Shown here piece by piece: positions 8,690 through 16,549 of a stretch of 42,616 nt of DNA (position 1 is its first letter; the number at the start of each line of letters is the position of its first letter). Under the pieces are notes generated by a model, which was given only the letters and a program-made list of their open reading frames with translations, was not told the DNA's origin and ran no database searches. A program made the translations under genes and the position numbers. Source of the stretch: Caldatribacterium sp964426875 (lineage in GTDB: Bacteria > Atribacterota > Atribacteria > Atribacterales > Caldatribacteriaceae); contig CAYRSB010000019.1 of NCBI GenBank assembly GCA_964426875.1, positions 1 through 42,616 on the forward strand, written 5' to 3'.

Positions 8690-9178
8690 ATGAAGCGCTG
8701 GATAGTGACGATTGTTCTTGGAATCGTTATGGCCGTGGGAGGGTACGTTATTTTTTCTTTTTCTCGGCCTTCTCTGGAGAAAGATTTTACCCTTCCCGAT
8801 CTGAACGACCGCCCAATTCGTCTGGGTAGTTTCGCCGGTTGTCCCCTTATAGTGTGTTTCTTTTCCCCGCGATGTGGGGAATGTAAAGAAGAAGCACCGC
8901 TCCTCAACGAGCTCTACGAGGCTCATAAAAAAGAGGGTTTGATTGTTGTCGGGATAGGTGTGGGCACAAAACGAGTGGACGAGATTCGTGAGTTTGTCAA
9001 GGAGAACGAAATTCGATATCCGGTGGTTGTGGATCTTGACCTCTCGGTAGCCAGGGAGTTTGGGGTTTCCTGGCTTCCTCATCTTGTTTTCATCAATCGA
9101 CGGGGAAGGATTGTTTCCAAGGCTGCTGGGAAAGTTCCTCCAGAAAAGCTTCAGGAGTACCTTCAAGTTATCCTGTAG
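8690..9178 (+). CDS. Membrane-anchored thioredoxin-like protein (TlpA/ResA type)
   Basis: A 162-residue protein with an N-terminal signal anchor (residues 4-24, IVTIVLGIVMAVGGYVIF) and a redoxin domain facing outside the cytoplasm. The domain opens with the TlpA-like FTLPDLNDRPIRLGSF stretch, followed by the redox motif CGEC at about residues 61-64 and a cis-proline-like segment SWLPHLVFI. In this family such proteins reduce disulfides in cytochrome maturation or repair exported proteins, fed by CcdA-type membrane donors; no such partner is in the window. The motif CGEC differs from the usual C-P-x-C. A GGAG ribosome site precedes ATG 8690. It stands alone, with its own promoter and a second promoter downstream of it for the next gene. 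Confidence 0.88.
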   Translation: MKRWIVTIVLGIVMAVGGYVIFSFSRPSLEKDFTLPDLNDRPIRLGSFAGCPLIVCFFSPRCGECKEEAPLLNELYEAHKKEGLIVVGIGVGTKRVDEIREFVKENEIRYPVVVDLDLSVAREFGVSWLPHLVFINRRGRIVSKAAGKVPPEKLQEYLQVIL

Positions 9179-9240
9179 GCCTTGATTTCTGAAAACTTTT
9201 TCTCAAAGATTATTTTTTAGAAAAAATTTTCCTAAAGCTG

Positions 9241-9269
9241 TTGACTATCTGATTTTTTTAACCTAATAT
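9241..9269 (+). promoter_or_regulatory. Promoter of the aldose 1-epimerase gene
   Basis: TTGACT (9241-9246), a 17-bp spacer and TAATAT (9264-9269) lie in an AT-rich stretch about 60 bp before the GTG start at 9332. Confidence 0.65.
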
Positions 9270-9331
9270 TTTCTATGTAGGCCCAGGGTAACGGGTTTAC
9301 AAAAATAAGCTTTAAAGGGAGGGGTGTGGTT

Positions 9332-10468
9332 GTGAAGCGGTTTCTCATTGGTGTAGTGTTGGCTCTCTTCGTGTTTTCTGCTTGCGCCTTCGCAGCATCG
9401 ATCCAGGACATGGTTATCGAGAAGTCTTTCTATGGCATCACTCAAGAAGGAATTCCGGTAGACCAATACACTTTAGTGAATGCCAACGGTGTGATGGTCA
9501 AAATCATCACTTACGGTGGAACGGTCACAGAGCTCTGGGTTCCCGACAAGAGTGGTTTCTTGAAGGACGTAGTACTGGGCTTTGACAACCTGGCGGGATT
9601 TGAAGGACCGAGTAATCCCTTCTTCGGTTGCCTCGTGGGAAGGTACGCAAACCGTATTGCCCAGGGACGCTTCGTCATTGATGGAGTCACCTACCAGCTT
9701 GCCTTCACCGATGGTGGGGGCCGTCCAAATGCACTGCACGGTGGAGTCAAAGGTTTCCACAAGGCTGTCTGGAAAGCTGTTCCCATGAAGACTCCCGAAG
9801 GCCCCGCTCTGAGATTGAACTATCTCAGCCACGACGGAGAAGAGGGTTACCCCGGCAACCTCAACGTTACTGTTACCTACATTTTGACTAATGACAATGC
9901 TCTGAAGATTGACTATGTGGCTACCACCGACAAGGCCACGGTTCTCAATCTCACCAACCATGCTTACTTCAACCTTGAGGGAGAAGGCTCTGGAGACATT
10001 TTGAATCACGATCTCATGATCGCAGCAGATAACTACACTCCGGTGGACAATAACCTCATTCCTACCGGAGAGATTGCCCCTGTTGCCGGAACGCCTCTTG
10101 ATTTCCGTGAACCTCGCAAGATTGGAGAAAGAATCCAGGCTTTTGCTGAGCCACCCTTCAAGGGTTACGACCACAACTTTGTCCTTAATAACCAGAGTGG
10201 AGAGCTTGCACTGGCGGCTAAGGTGAAGGCTCCGGGAAGTGGCATTGTGATGGAAGTCTACACTACGCAACCCGGAATACAGCTCTACACTGGCAACTGG
10301 CTTGACCTGATCGGTAAGGGTGGAAAGTATTACGGCCAATTTGGAGGATTCTGCCTTGAGACGCAGCACTATCCTGATTCTCCCAATCATCCGAACTTCC
10401 CAAGCACGGTCCTTAAGCCGGGAGAGATCTATAAGCAGACAACGATCTACAAGTTCCTCGTAGAGTAG
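9332..10468 (+). CDS. galM: Exported aldose 1-epimerase (galactose mutarotase)
   Basis: Interconverts alpha and beta anomers of free aldoses. The 378-residue protein starts with an export signal (residues 1-22; basic start, hydrophobic core, AFA|AS cleavage site; a Cys in SAC could alternatively be a lipobox). Mutarotase landmarks follow: GGTVTELWVPD, GRYANRIAQGRF, the catalytic His in TNHAYFNLEG and the catalytic Glu in CLETQHYPDSPNHPNFPS near the C-terminus. GTG 9332 is preferred because AAGGGAGGGG ends 7 bases upstream; GTG 9326 is too close. Most GalM enzymes are cytoplasmic, so this one probably works outside on sugars before uptake. It is a single-gene unit with its own promoter and a large palindromic terminator. 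Confidence 0.92.
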   Translation: MKRFLIGVVLALFVFSACAFAASIQDMVIEKSFYGITQEGIPVDQYTLVNANGVMVKIITYGGTVTELWVPDKSGFLKDVVLGFDNLAGFEGPSNPFFGCLVGRYANRIAQGRFVIDGVTYQLAFTDGGGRPNALHGGVKGFHKAVWKAVPMKTPEGPALRLNYLSHDGEEGYPGNLNVTVTYILTNDNALKIDYVATTDKATVLNLTNHAYFNLEGEGSGDILNHDLMIAADNYTPVDNNLIPTGEIAPVAGTPLDFREPRKIGERIQAFAEPPFKGYDHNFVLNNQSGELALAAKVKAPGSGIVMEVYTTQPGIQLYTGNWLDLIGKGGKYYGQFGGFCLETQHYPDSPNHPNFPSTVLKPGEIYKQTTIYKFLVE

Positions 10469-10516
10469 AAGAAATACTTTGCCCCCTCCCTGCAGGGAGG
10501 GGGCAAAGTATTTCTT
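10469..10516. terminator. 48-bp perfect palindrome after the epimerase
   Basis: Starting one base after the stop codon, 24 bases (AAGAAATACTTTGCCCCCTC plus CCTG) are followed at once by their exact reverse complement ending at 10516. As RNA it forms a very stable hairpin with a GC-rich centre. The outer A/T part gives T-rich ends in both directions, so it may act as a bidirectional terminator and as a 3' end stabiliser. Confidence 0.75.
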
Positions 10517-10543
10517 GTCTTCAAACAAAATCTCTGATAATAT
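10515..10543 (+). promoter_or_regulatory. Candidate promoter of lacI-type gene, module 1
   Basis: TTGTCT (10515-10520), 17 bp, TAATAT (10538-10543). It overlaps the edge of the palindrome and lies about 58 bp before the GTG start at 10601. No obvious LacI-type palindromic operator is seen here. Confidence 0.5.
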
Positions 10544-10600
10544 GAAAGTAAAGGATGGGATTTTCTTAATTCTTAAACTTCAGGAAAGGACTTTGCTCAG

Positions 10601-11725
10601 GTGGGTAAAAAGGTTACCATCAGGGATATTGCAAGAGAACTCGATGTTTCTATTGCGACCGTGAGTCGAGCCCTCAGTGGAAAGGGAAAAGTGAATTCGG
10701 AGTTGAAGGAAAAGATTATTCGAAAAGCGCGAGAGATGGGATACACATTTCCTGGGGTCTTCCCTCCCTCTCAGCCCAAAAATGTAGCAGTTCTCTTTCC
10801 AACCGATGCTTTCTTCTGGGACAAAGTAGAAGAAGGTGTAAAGGATGCGGTGAGCTGTTTTGCTTCTTGGGGAATTCGCTTTGAGATGTACCGGACGCAG
10901 GGACATAATCTCTCCGAACAGACTGCAATACTGGAAAAACTTTTGCATCGAAAAGACCTCGACGGACTTGCCATAGTACCATCTGACCTCACCCGTCTTG
11001 ATTATTTCATCAACGCTTTCTTCATCCGGGGAGTGAAGGTTGTTACCTTCAATGTCGATGCTCCCTTGAGTAAGCGCATCTTTTACGTGGGCCAGAATGG
11101 TGGGGAGGCCGGAAGGATGGCAGGGCGTATCTTCCAGCTCCTTTTGGGTAATAAAAAAAGTACCGTCTGTACCTTGACCACTCACAAGCAGGCTCCCTCT
11201 CACGTCATGCGGTGGCAGGGTTTTACCGATTTCGTGCGGGAGCGCGGCCTGCCTTATGATGTATCAAGAGTCATTGAAGTGAAGGACGAAGAAGAGGCTC
11301 ATCGGGTAGTGAAGGAGGAGCTTCTTAAGGAAGAGGGTATTTGTGGGATATTCGTGAGTACGGCTTTTGGAAATTGTGGTGTGGGCAGGGCGCTCAAGGA
11401 GGCAGGAAAGCAAGGTATAGTGGTGGTGGGGAACGATCTTTCAAAGGAGTGGGAATCCTATCTTGAGGAAGGCTTCATCGATTGTTGTCTCTATCAATAT
11501 CCGTATCTTCAGGGATTTTTGAGTCTCGTCTTTCTCGTACAACACCTTCTTTTTGGTTTTACTCTTGATGCTCGGACATTCTATCTCCCCACTGTGCCTC
11601 TCTTCTCCGGAACGACGAGCGGCCAGAGTGTCCGAGATTTCGAAAAACTCTTAAGTCGAACCCTAATCTGGGAGACCACGGAGGCTTCGCGAGTTGTAGC
11701 AGTGACCGAGGGGGCTTTTTCATGA
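10601..11725 (+). CDS. LacI-family transcriptional regulator (module 1)
   Basis: A 374-residue cytoplasmic repressor. Residues 3-25 form the LacI helix-turn-helix (VTIRDIARELDVSIATVSRA), followed by the hinge region. The remainder is a periplasmic-binding-protein-like sugar sensor domain. The GTG start at 10601 has AGGAAAGGA ten bases upstream. The stop overlaps the start of the UroD-like gene (ATGA), so the regulator and the enzyme are co-translated. By position it controls the following UroD-like, binding-protein, ATPase and permease genes in response to the imported sugar or a product. The effector domain is more divergent than in the other two LacI genes of the window, so the effector probably differs. 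Confidence 0.92.
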   Translation: MGKKVTIRDIARELDVSIATVSRALSGKGKVNSELKEKIIRKAREMGYTFPGVFPPSQPKNVAVLFPTDAFFWDKVEEGVKDAVSCFASWGIRFEMYRTQGHNLSEQTAILEKLLHRKDLDGLAIVPSDLTRLDYFINAFFIRGVKVVTFNVDAPLSKRIFYVGQNGGEAGRMAGRIFQLLLGNKKSTVCTLTTHKQAPSHVMRWQGFTDFVRERGLPYDVSRVIEVKDEEEAHRVVKEELLKEEGICGIFVSTAFGNCGVGRALKEAGKQGIVVVGNDLSKEWESYLEEGFIDCCLYQYPYLQGFLSLVFLVQHLLFGFTLDARTFYLPTVPLFSGTTSGQSVRDFEKLLSRTLIWETTEASRVVAVTEGAFS

Positions 11726-12858
11726 CCGCGAAGGAACGGGTTGTTGCAGCCTTGAACCATGAAGAACCCGACCGTGTACCTGTAACGGCAAGTTTTACTC
11801 CCGAGTTTGCCGATCGTCTGCGCAGGCATCTGGGTTTGCCCCCTGAGGGCACAAATCCCCACGGGGGGATTCTGCACGATCTTGAAGAAGTCCTTGGTCT
11901 TGATATTATCCAGTACTCTGTGGGTATTGCAAATTCCTATTATGCCTCTTCGGAAGATACTTATGTGTGTGAATGGGGAATTACCTGGAAACAGGTAGAG
12001 TACGATACGCCCTTCGGGAAGGGAAAGTACACCGAGATTGCTGAGCATCCCCTGGCGCTCGATGAAAACATTACTTCTTATGTTCCTCCCTCTCCCTACC
12101 GGGAAGAGCTCTATGCTCCACTTGAGGAGGTTCTTGAGCGTTACGGGAAAGAATACTTCATCCTTGGAGTGACGGTATGCACCATTTTTGAGGGAGCATG
12201 GTATCTCCGGGGACTCGGTAAGCTCCTGGTAGATATGGTAACTGATGAGGAAAAGGCCAACATGATTCTTGACATTCCGTTTCGCTTCCACCTTGAGGCG
12301 GCAAAGCGCCTTGTAAGGATGGGTGTTGACGGTATATGGCTTGGAGATGACGTGGGGACACAGCGGGGAATGCTGATTTCCCCAGATCTCTGGCGAAAGT
12401 ACCTGAAGCCCCGTATGGCAACAATCTGTTCTGAACTCAAACGGCTCAATCCAAATATCTTTATCGCCTATCACAGCGATGGCAATATTGAGCCAATCAT
12501 CGATGAACTCATCGAAGTTGGTATCTATGTCCTCAACCCGGTGCAACCGAAAGCCATGGATCCTGTGACCTTGAAGAAGCGATATGGTACACGGCTCTCC
12601 TTCTGGGGGACGATTGACGAACAGGAAACTCTTCCCTTTGGTACCGTGGAGTCAGTGCGGCGAGAAGTTCAGGAGCGCATTCGTACCATGGCTCCAGGTG
12701 GGGGTTTCATGATCGCTCCGACCCATCATGTACAGCTTGACACTCCTCTTGAGAATTTTTTTGCCTTTCTCGAAACAGCCAAAACATATGGGGTGTATAC
12801 TCCTTTTCAGAGAAGGAGGTGGGAAATAGAGCAAGAGGGAATATCCATAGGGGTGTAA
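11722..12858 (+). CDS. UroD-fold protein (uroporphyrinogen decarboxylase/methyltransferase superfamily)
   Basis: A 378-residue TIM-barrel protein of the superfamily that includes HemE and the cobamide-dependent methyltransferases MtaA, MtbA and CmuA. The family opening is clear (ERVVAALNHEEPDRVPV). Mid-protein it carries a Trp/Gly/Asp-rich segment (IWLGDDVGTQRGMLISP). Near residue 251 it reads HSDG where zinc-dependent methyltransferases have H-x-C-G, and near the end APTHHVQLDTPLEN. Known decarboxylases act in haem synthesis, but this gene lies inside a sugar-import operon, 44 bases before the binding-protein gene and overlapping the regulator. It more likely acts on a sugar-derived or methylated substrate. 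The reaction is unknown. Confidence 0.85.
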   Translation: MTAKERVVAALNHEEPDRVPVTASFTPEFADRLRRHLGLPPEGTNPHGGILHDLEEVLGLDIIQYSVGIANSYYASSEDTYVCEWGITWKQVEYDTPFGKGKYTEIAEHPLALDENITSYVPPSPYREELYAPLEEVLERYGKEYFILGVTVCTIFEGAWYLRGLGKLLVDMVTDEEKANMILDIPFRFHLEAAKRLVRMGVDGIWLGDDVGTQRGMLISPDLWRKYLKPRMATICSELKRLNPNIFIAYHSDGNIEPIIDELIEVGIYVLNPVQPKAMDPVTLKKRYGTRLSFWGTIDEQETLPFGTVESVRREVQERIRTMAPGGGFMIAPTHHVQLDTPLENFFAFLETAKTYGVYTPFQRRRWEIEQEGISIGV

Positions 12859-12902
12859 TATTTTGTAGGGATTCCGCAAAACTTTGAGAGGGGGGAAGTG
12901 AA

Positions 12903-13901
12903 ATGAAGCGGAATCGCTTGATGGTGTTAGGAGTTGCAATGTTCCTTATTTTGGGAAGTTTCTTTGCAGTGGCCTCGGCACAGGAGGAGAGTCCTTTCAA
13001 GGATATTACCATCCGTTTCTTCTGTGGTGGGCCTCCAGGGTGCCCCTTTGCAAGCGTCGTCTACCGGGGAGCGGTGCTCGCTGAGAAGCTCATGGGTTGC
13101 AAGGTGGAGTATGTGTGGTCGAACTGGGATCCCGAAATGATGGTACGCCAGTTCAAAGAAGCTGTTGCTGCAAAACCCAATGGTATTGCCATCATGGGAC
13201 ACCCAGGGGATGATGCCCTGGATCCGCTTATTGACGAGGCCTTCGCTCAGGGCATTGTCGTAACCTCTCAGAACACCACTCTTCCTCAGGCTGAGGCAAA
13301 GTACAGAACAAAGGGTTTTGGTTACGTTGGTCAGGAACTCTATGAGTCAGGTCAGCTCCTGGGCAATGGATGTCTTGAGCGGTTTGACCTCAAGCCTGGG
13401 GATCGGGCCATGGTCTGGGGTCTCCTTTCTCAGCCGACCCGCGGTCTGAGAACGAAGGGCGTCATCGATGCCTTGGAAAAAGCAGGACTTGTGGTTGATT
13501 ACCTTGAAATTTCTCCTGAAGTGAATGCCGATGCCCCCCTTGGTGCCCCAGTCTTCGCCGCATATGTTTCCTCACATCCTGATGTGAGACTTGTGGTCAC
13601 CGACCATGGTGGACTTACAGCTACCCTTGAGACGTACTTCAAGGCCGCTGGGAAGGGACCCGATGAGATATACGGTGCTGGGTTCGACCTGTCTCCAGCG
13701 ACTCTTGAGGCCATGCGCAAGGGATACTGTGATCTCATTCATGACCAGCAGCAATTCCTGCAAGGGTTCTTGCCGATTGTTCAGCTCTGTATGAGCATCA
13801 AGTACAAGTTTGCCGGTCTCCACATTGATACAGGGTCCGGACTCGTGGACAAGAGCAATGTTGAGGAGATTGCTCCACTTGTTGAGCAAGGGATTCGGTG
13901 A
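12903..13901 (+). CDS. Sugar ABC transporter substrate-binding protein (RbsB-like)
   Basis: A 332-residue exported binding protein with a signal peptide (residues 1-26, cleavage near ASA|QE) and two alpha/beta lobes of the ribose/galactose-binding family. A segment like GIAIMGHPGDDALDPLIDEA and a later VTDHGG ... YGAGFDLSPATLEAM match the lobe-hinge pattern of this family. It captures the sugar outside and delivers it to the permease encoded at 14794. ATG 12903 has a GAGAGGGGGG site upstream. The stop codon overlaps the next gene, so SBP and ATPase are translationally coupled. The ligand cannot be inferred from sequence. Confidence 0.9.
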   Translation: MKRNRLMVLGVAMFLILGSFFAVASAQEESPFKDITIRFFCGGPPGCPFASVVYRGAVLAEKLMGCKVEYVWSNWDPEMMVRQFKEAVAAKPNGIAIMGHPGDDALDPLIDEAFAQGIVVTSQNTTLPQAEAKYRTKGFGYVGQELYESGQLLGNGCLERFDLKPGDRAMVWGLLSQPTRGLRTKGVIDALEKAGLVVDYLEISPEVNADAPLGAPVFAAYVSSHPDVRLVVTDHGGLTATLETYFKAAGKGPDEIYGAGFDLSPATLEAMRKGYCDLIHDQQQFLQGFLPIVQLCMSIKYKFAGLHIDTGSGLVDKSNVEEIAPLVEQGIR

Positions 13902-14734
13902 AAATGGCTGAACCTTCTGAAGTCCTTGTCAAGATGGTGGATATCTGTAAATCCTTCGGACACGTGGAAGTACTTCGAAAGGTCAATTTCGAAGTAAAGT
14001 ACAACGAAATTGTCGGACTCCTAGGTGACAACGGTGCGGGTAAATCGACGCTGATTAAGATTCTCACCGGTGTGCACCAGCCTGACTCAGGAGAGATTTA
14101 CTGGAAGGGACGAAAGCTCGTTAACTACTCCGTGGCAAAGGCAAGGGAATTGGGCATTGAAACCGTCTTTCAGGAGCGAGCGCTTTCAGAACAGCATTCT
14201 CTCTGGCGCAATATCTTCATGGGTCGGGAAGTCACCAACCGGTGGGGGTTCATTGATATCCGGAAGCAGAGAGAAGAGTCAGAGCGCATTATCCGGGAAT
14301 ACATGGGCTTTACCTCTTCTGCACTGGGTGTAGATGCTATAGTGGGAACCATGTCCGGAGGAGAGAAGCAGGGCGTGGCTATTGCTCGGGCTTTGCACTT
14401 CCAGGCAGACCTCATCATCCTTGACGAACCAACTACCGGTCTTTCGCTTTCGGAAACGCAGAAAGTTCTGAGCTTTGTTGAGGAAATCAAGAAGAAGGGG
14501 AAGTCGGCCATTTTCATTACCCACAACATCTACCATGTGTATCCTGTTGCTGATCGCATCGTGATTCTCGACCGGGGAAGGGTTGTGGGAGAGTTCATGA
14601 AAGCGGCGATTTCTCTGGAGAAGCTTGTGGAGAAGCTCTACCTCGTTGCTCGCACTGGTCGGCTTAACGAAGGAGAGACCAGTTCCCAAGAGACACCAAC
14701 AACTCCTCATGGTCTTGAGTCACTCATGCCCTGA
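13898..14734 (+). CDS. Sugar ABC transporter ATP-binding protein (single domain)
   Basis: A 278-residue ATPase: Walker A GDNGAGKST (about 46-54), signature MSGGEKQGVAIARAL, Walker B LIILDEPTTG and the switch His in FITHN. It powers the permease at 14794. It holds one ATPase domain, whereas RbsA/MglA-type proteins have two fused copies, so it must act as a homodimer, as in FrcA-like systems. The start is GTG 13898 (overlapping the previous stop) or ATG 13904; spacing to AAGGGA slightly favours the second. A strong rho-independent terminator follows directly after the stop, although the permease gene is next. Confidence 0.92.
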   Translation: MKMAEPSEVLVKMVDICKSFGHVEVLRKVNFEVKYNEIVGLLGDNGAGKSTLIKILTGVHQPDSGEIYWKGRKLVNYSVAKARELGIETVFQERALSEQHSLWRNIFMGREVTNRWGFIDIRKQREESERIIREYMGFTSSALGVDAIVGTMSGGEKQGVAIARALHFQADLIILDEPTTGLSLSETQKVLSFVEEIKKKGKSAIFITHNIYHVYPVADRIVILDRGRVVGEFMKAAISLEKLVEKLYLVARTGRLNEGETSSQETPTTPHGLESLMP

Positions 14735-14766
14735 AAAGACCCCGGCGCTGTGCCGGGGTCTTTTTG
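14735..14766 (+). terminator. Rho-independent terminator inside the ABC operon
   Basis: A hairpin GACCCCGGC/GCCGGGGTC with a short loop and a T5 tract, flanked by A4/T5. It lies between the ATPase and permease genes and should reduce, not necessarily abolish, permease expression. Confidence 0.85.
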
Positions 14767-14793
14767 TATAAGAACAACTTGGAGGGAGGAGAG

Positions 14794-15750
14794 ATGGAAA
14801 ATAGGTGGTTTGCGAAAAACAGGACTCAGGTAAGTATTCTCTTTGTTCTCTTTGTCCTGCTCTTGCTCTTCGTCGTCAGTAGTCCGAGAACATTCCTCTC
14901 AGGCGATATCTACGCCGCTTTCATGTCTACCATACCTTTCTCCATGATCATGGCGCTTTCCCTCACCCTGGTTGTCATCTGTGGGGAGATGGACCTTTCT
15001 TTCCCCTCCGTCATGGGATTTTGTGGGTATGTTTTTACTCAGGTCTTTCATGCTACAGGGAGCGTAGCGTTCGCGCTCCTTATCTGTGTCCTCGTTGGTC
15101 TTGTTGCGGGGTATTTAAATGGTCTTTTGGTGGTGAAGCTTAACCTTCCCTCTCTTGTGGTCACTATTGGAACACAGTTTTTCTGGGCTGGTCTTACCCA
15201 GGTACTCTGCCAGGGATTGGGAAAAACTCTTGTGCCTACGAAGGGAAGCCTGCTGTACTACTTCCTGGTTGGAAGAGTGGGAAAAATCCCGATTCAGATG
15301 TTCTGGGCAGTCATAGTTGGTTTTGTCCTCTGGCTTTTCCTGAATCACCATCGGTTTGGGGCTCACATTTACTATACTGGTGACAATGAGGCCAGCGCCC
15401 GGGTCATGGGTGTTGATGTTGACCGGGTGAAGGTCATTGTCTTCACCCAGATGGGTGGCTTTGCAGCTTTCGCGGGAGTACTGGCAAGCTTGGAAGTCCT
15501 GTATTTCTGGCCTACTCTTGGTCAGGGGTATCTCCTCAAAACCATTGCGGCTGTCTTTCTGGGGGGAACACCCGTTGAAGGTGGCGTAGGGACGGTTTTT
15601 GGGACCTTCATCGGGGCCATCATCATCGGCATTTTGGAAGCTGGAATCATTGCCATGGGTCTTTCAGGATTCTGGACGCAGCTTGTATACGGTCTCATTA
15701 TCGTCGTTTCCATTGCAATTCACTCAATTCTGCGGCGGAGAGTAGCCTGA
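14794..15750 (+). CDS. Sugar ABC transporter permease (RbsC-like)
   Basis: A 318-residue inner-membrane protein of the ribose/xylose/galactose permease family with about 8-10 hydrophobic segments. Landmarks are the SLTLVVICGEMDLSFPSVMGF stretch near residues 60-80, the loop with GDNEASARVMGVDVDRVK near 198-215, and the C-terminal GLIIVVSIAIHSIL segment. ATG 14794 is chosen over an upstream in-frame ATG at 14764 because GGAGGGAGGAGA lies immediately before it and the upstream one is within the terminator's T-tract region. It completes the importer of module 1. Its stop abuts the 3' end of rnpB, which runs in the opposite direction. Confidence 0.92.
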   Translation: MENRWFAKNRTQVSILFVLFVLLLLFVVSSPRTFLSGDIYAAFMSTIPFSMIMALSLTLVVICGEMDLSFPSVMGFCGYVFTQVFHATGSVAFALLICVLVGLVAGYLNGLLVVKLNLPSLVVTIGTQFFWAGLTQVLCQGLGKTLVPTKGSLLYYFLVGRVGKIPIQMFWAVIVGFVLWLFLNHHRFGAHIYYTGDNEASARVMGVDVDRVKVIVFTQMGGFAAFAGVLASLEVLYFWPTLGQGYLLKTIAAVFLGGTPVEGGVGTVFGTFIGAIIIGILEAGIIAMGLSGFWTQLVYGLIIVVSIAIHSILRRRVA

Positions 15751-16106
15751 GGAGGGCAGGTCTGTAAGCCGAGTTCTGTACTCTCCCTTGGGAGAGCGGC
15801 AACCATCTATCTGAGGAGTGAGTTACCCCACTCCTTAAGCGGCTAACCCGAAGGTCGGCGAGCCACCTCATCCCTTCCTATTTAGCCTTGCTCCGGGTAG
15901 GGTTTACCAGGCACGCCGGTCGCCCGACGTCCGGTGAGCTCTTACCTCACCTTTTCACCCTTACCTCCAAGGCTGGAGGCGGTGTGTTTTCTGTGGCACT
16001 TTCCCGGGGTTACCCCCACTGGGTGTTACCCAGTACCCTGCTCTATGGAGCTCGGACTTTCCTCGGGAGGTTTTCGAGCCTCCCGCGGTTGCCTGACCTA
16101 CCCTCC
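15751..16106 (-). ncRNA. rnpB: RNase P RNA
   Basis: Catalytic RNA of ribonuclease P, which trims tRNA 5' leaders. Read on the minus strand, the conserved core is clear: GAGGAAAGTCCGAGCTCC near the 5' part, the mid-molecule GAAACACACCG-like region, and the 3' CAGAACTCGGCTTACAGACC strand that pairs with the 5' core. The 5' end (GGAGGGTAGGTCAGG) and 3' end (CCTGCCCTCC) can pair as helix P1. Length is about 356 nt, normal for the bacterial type A form. It converges with the permease gene with no intervening bases. Confidence 0.93.
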
Positions 16107-16113
16107 TTAGACA

Positions 16114-16119
16114 ATTATA
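16114..16119 (-). promoter_or_regulatory. -10 box of a possible rnpB promoter
   Basis: Minus-strand TATAAT lies about 8 bp before the rnpB 5' end, inside the stop region of the RNase H gene. The -35 is unclear; a TTGACT lies only 13 bp away, so rnpB may also be expressed by read-through from the upstream genes. Confidence 0.4.
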
Positions 16120-16549
16120 ACCGAATACGGGTAGTCAATATTTCAGAAGCAAGAGTATCTGCCCTTCTGTTGCGTTCCCGGGGGACATGGGTGATGCAGA
16201 AGGAAGAGAAACTGCCGATGCGTTCCCTGACGAGGGAGTAGAGGGGGAGGAGCTTTGGAGCTCGAACCCTGTAGGTTCCCCGAATCTGTCGGACAAGGAG
16301 TTCACTGTCAGAGAAAACTGAGAGTTTCCTGACTCCCCACTGCTGTAAAAAGTCCAGGGCGAGTAGTAGTGCCCAGTACTCTGCCTCGTTGTTCGTAGCT
16401 ATCCCAATGCGGGAAGCCATCTCGAAGAGGATGTTTCCTTCCGAGTCGCAGACCACGAAGGCTGCGGCGCTCTCTCCCGGGTTGCCCTTCGAGGCGCCGT
16501 CGATGAAGACAAAGCATTCTCTGGGGATGTCAGAGGAGGAATCGTCCAC
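16115..16549 (-). CDS. rnhA: Ribonuclease HI-like protein
   Basis: A 144-residue RNase H fold protein that cuts RNA in RNA-DNA hybrids. The four acidic positions are visible: Asp in FIDGASKGNPG, Glu in NNEAEYWALLLAL, Asp in VFSDSELLVRQI and Asp in ERNRRADTLASE near the end. Length matches bacterial RNase HI. The start overlaps the end of the zinc-ribbon gene by about 20 bases, so they are co-translated. The trio nif3, C4 zinc-ribbon and RNase H is a known conserved neighbourhood in other bacteria (for example Rv2230c-Rv2228c in Mycobacterium). Stop is TAA. Confidence 0.9.
   Translation of the reverse strand: MDDSSSDIPRECFVFIDGASKGNPGESAAAFVVCDSEGNILFEMASRIGIATNNEAEYWALLLALDFLQQWGVRKLSVFSDSELLVRQIRGTYRVRAPKLLPLYSLVRERIGSFSSFCITHVPRERNRRADTLASEILTTRIRL

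Noticed and set aside
15888..16241. Plus-strand open frame over rnpB
   Set aside because: Lies on the opposite strand of a clear RNase P RNA and has no protein likeness.
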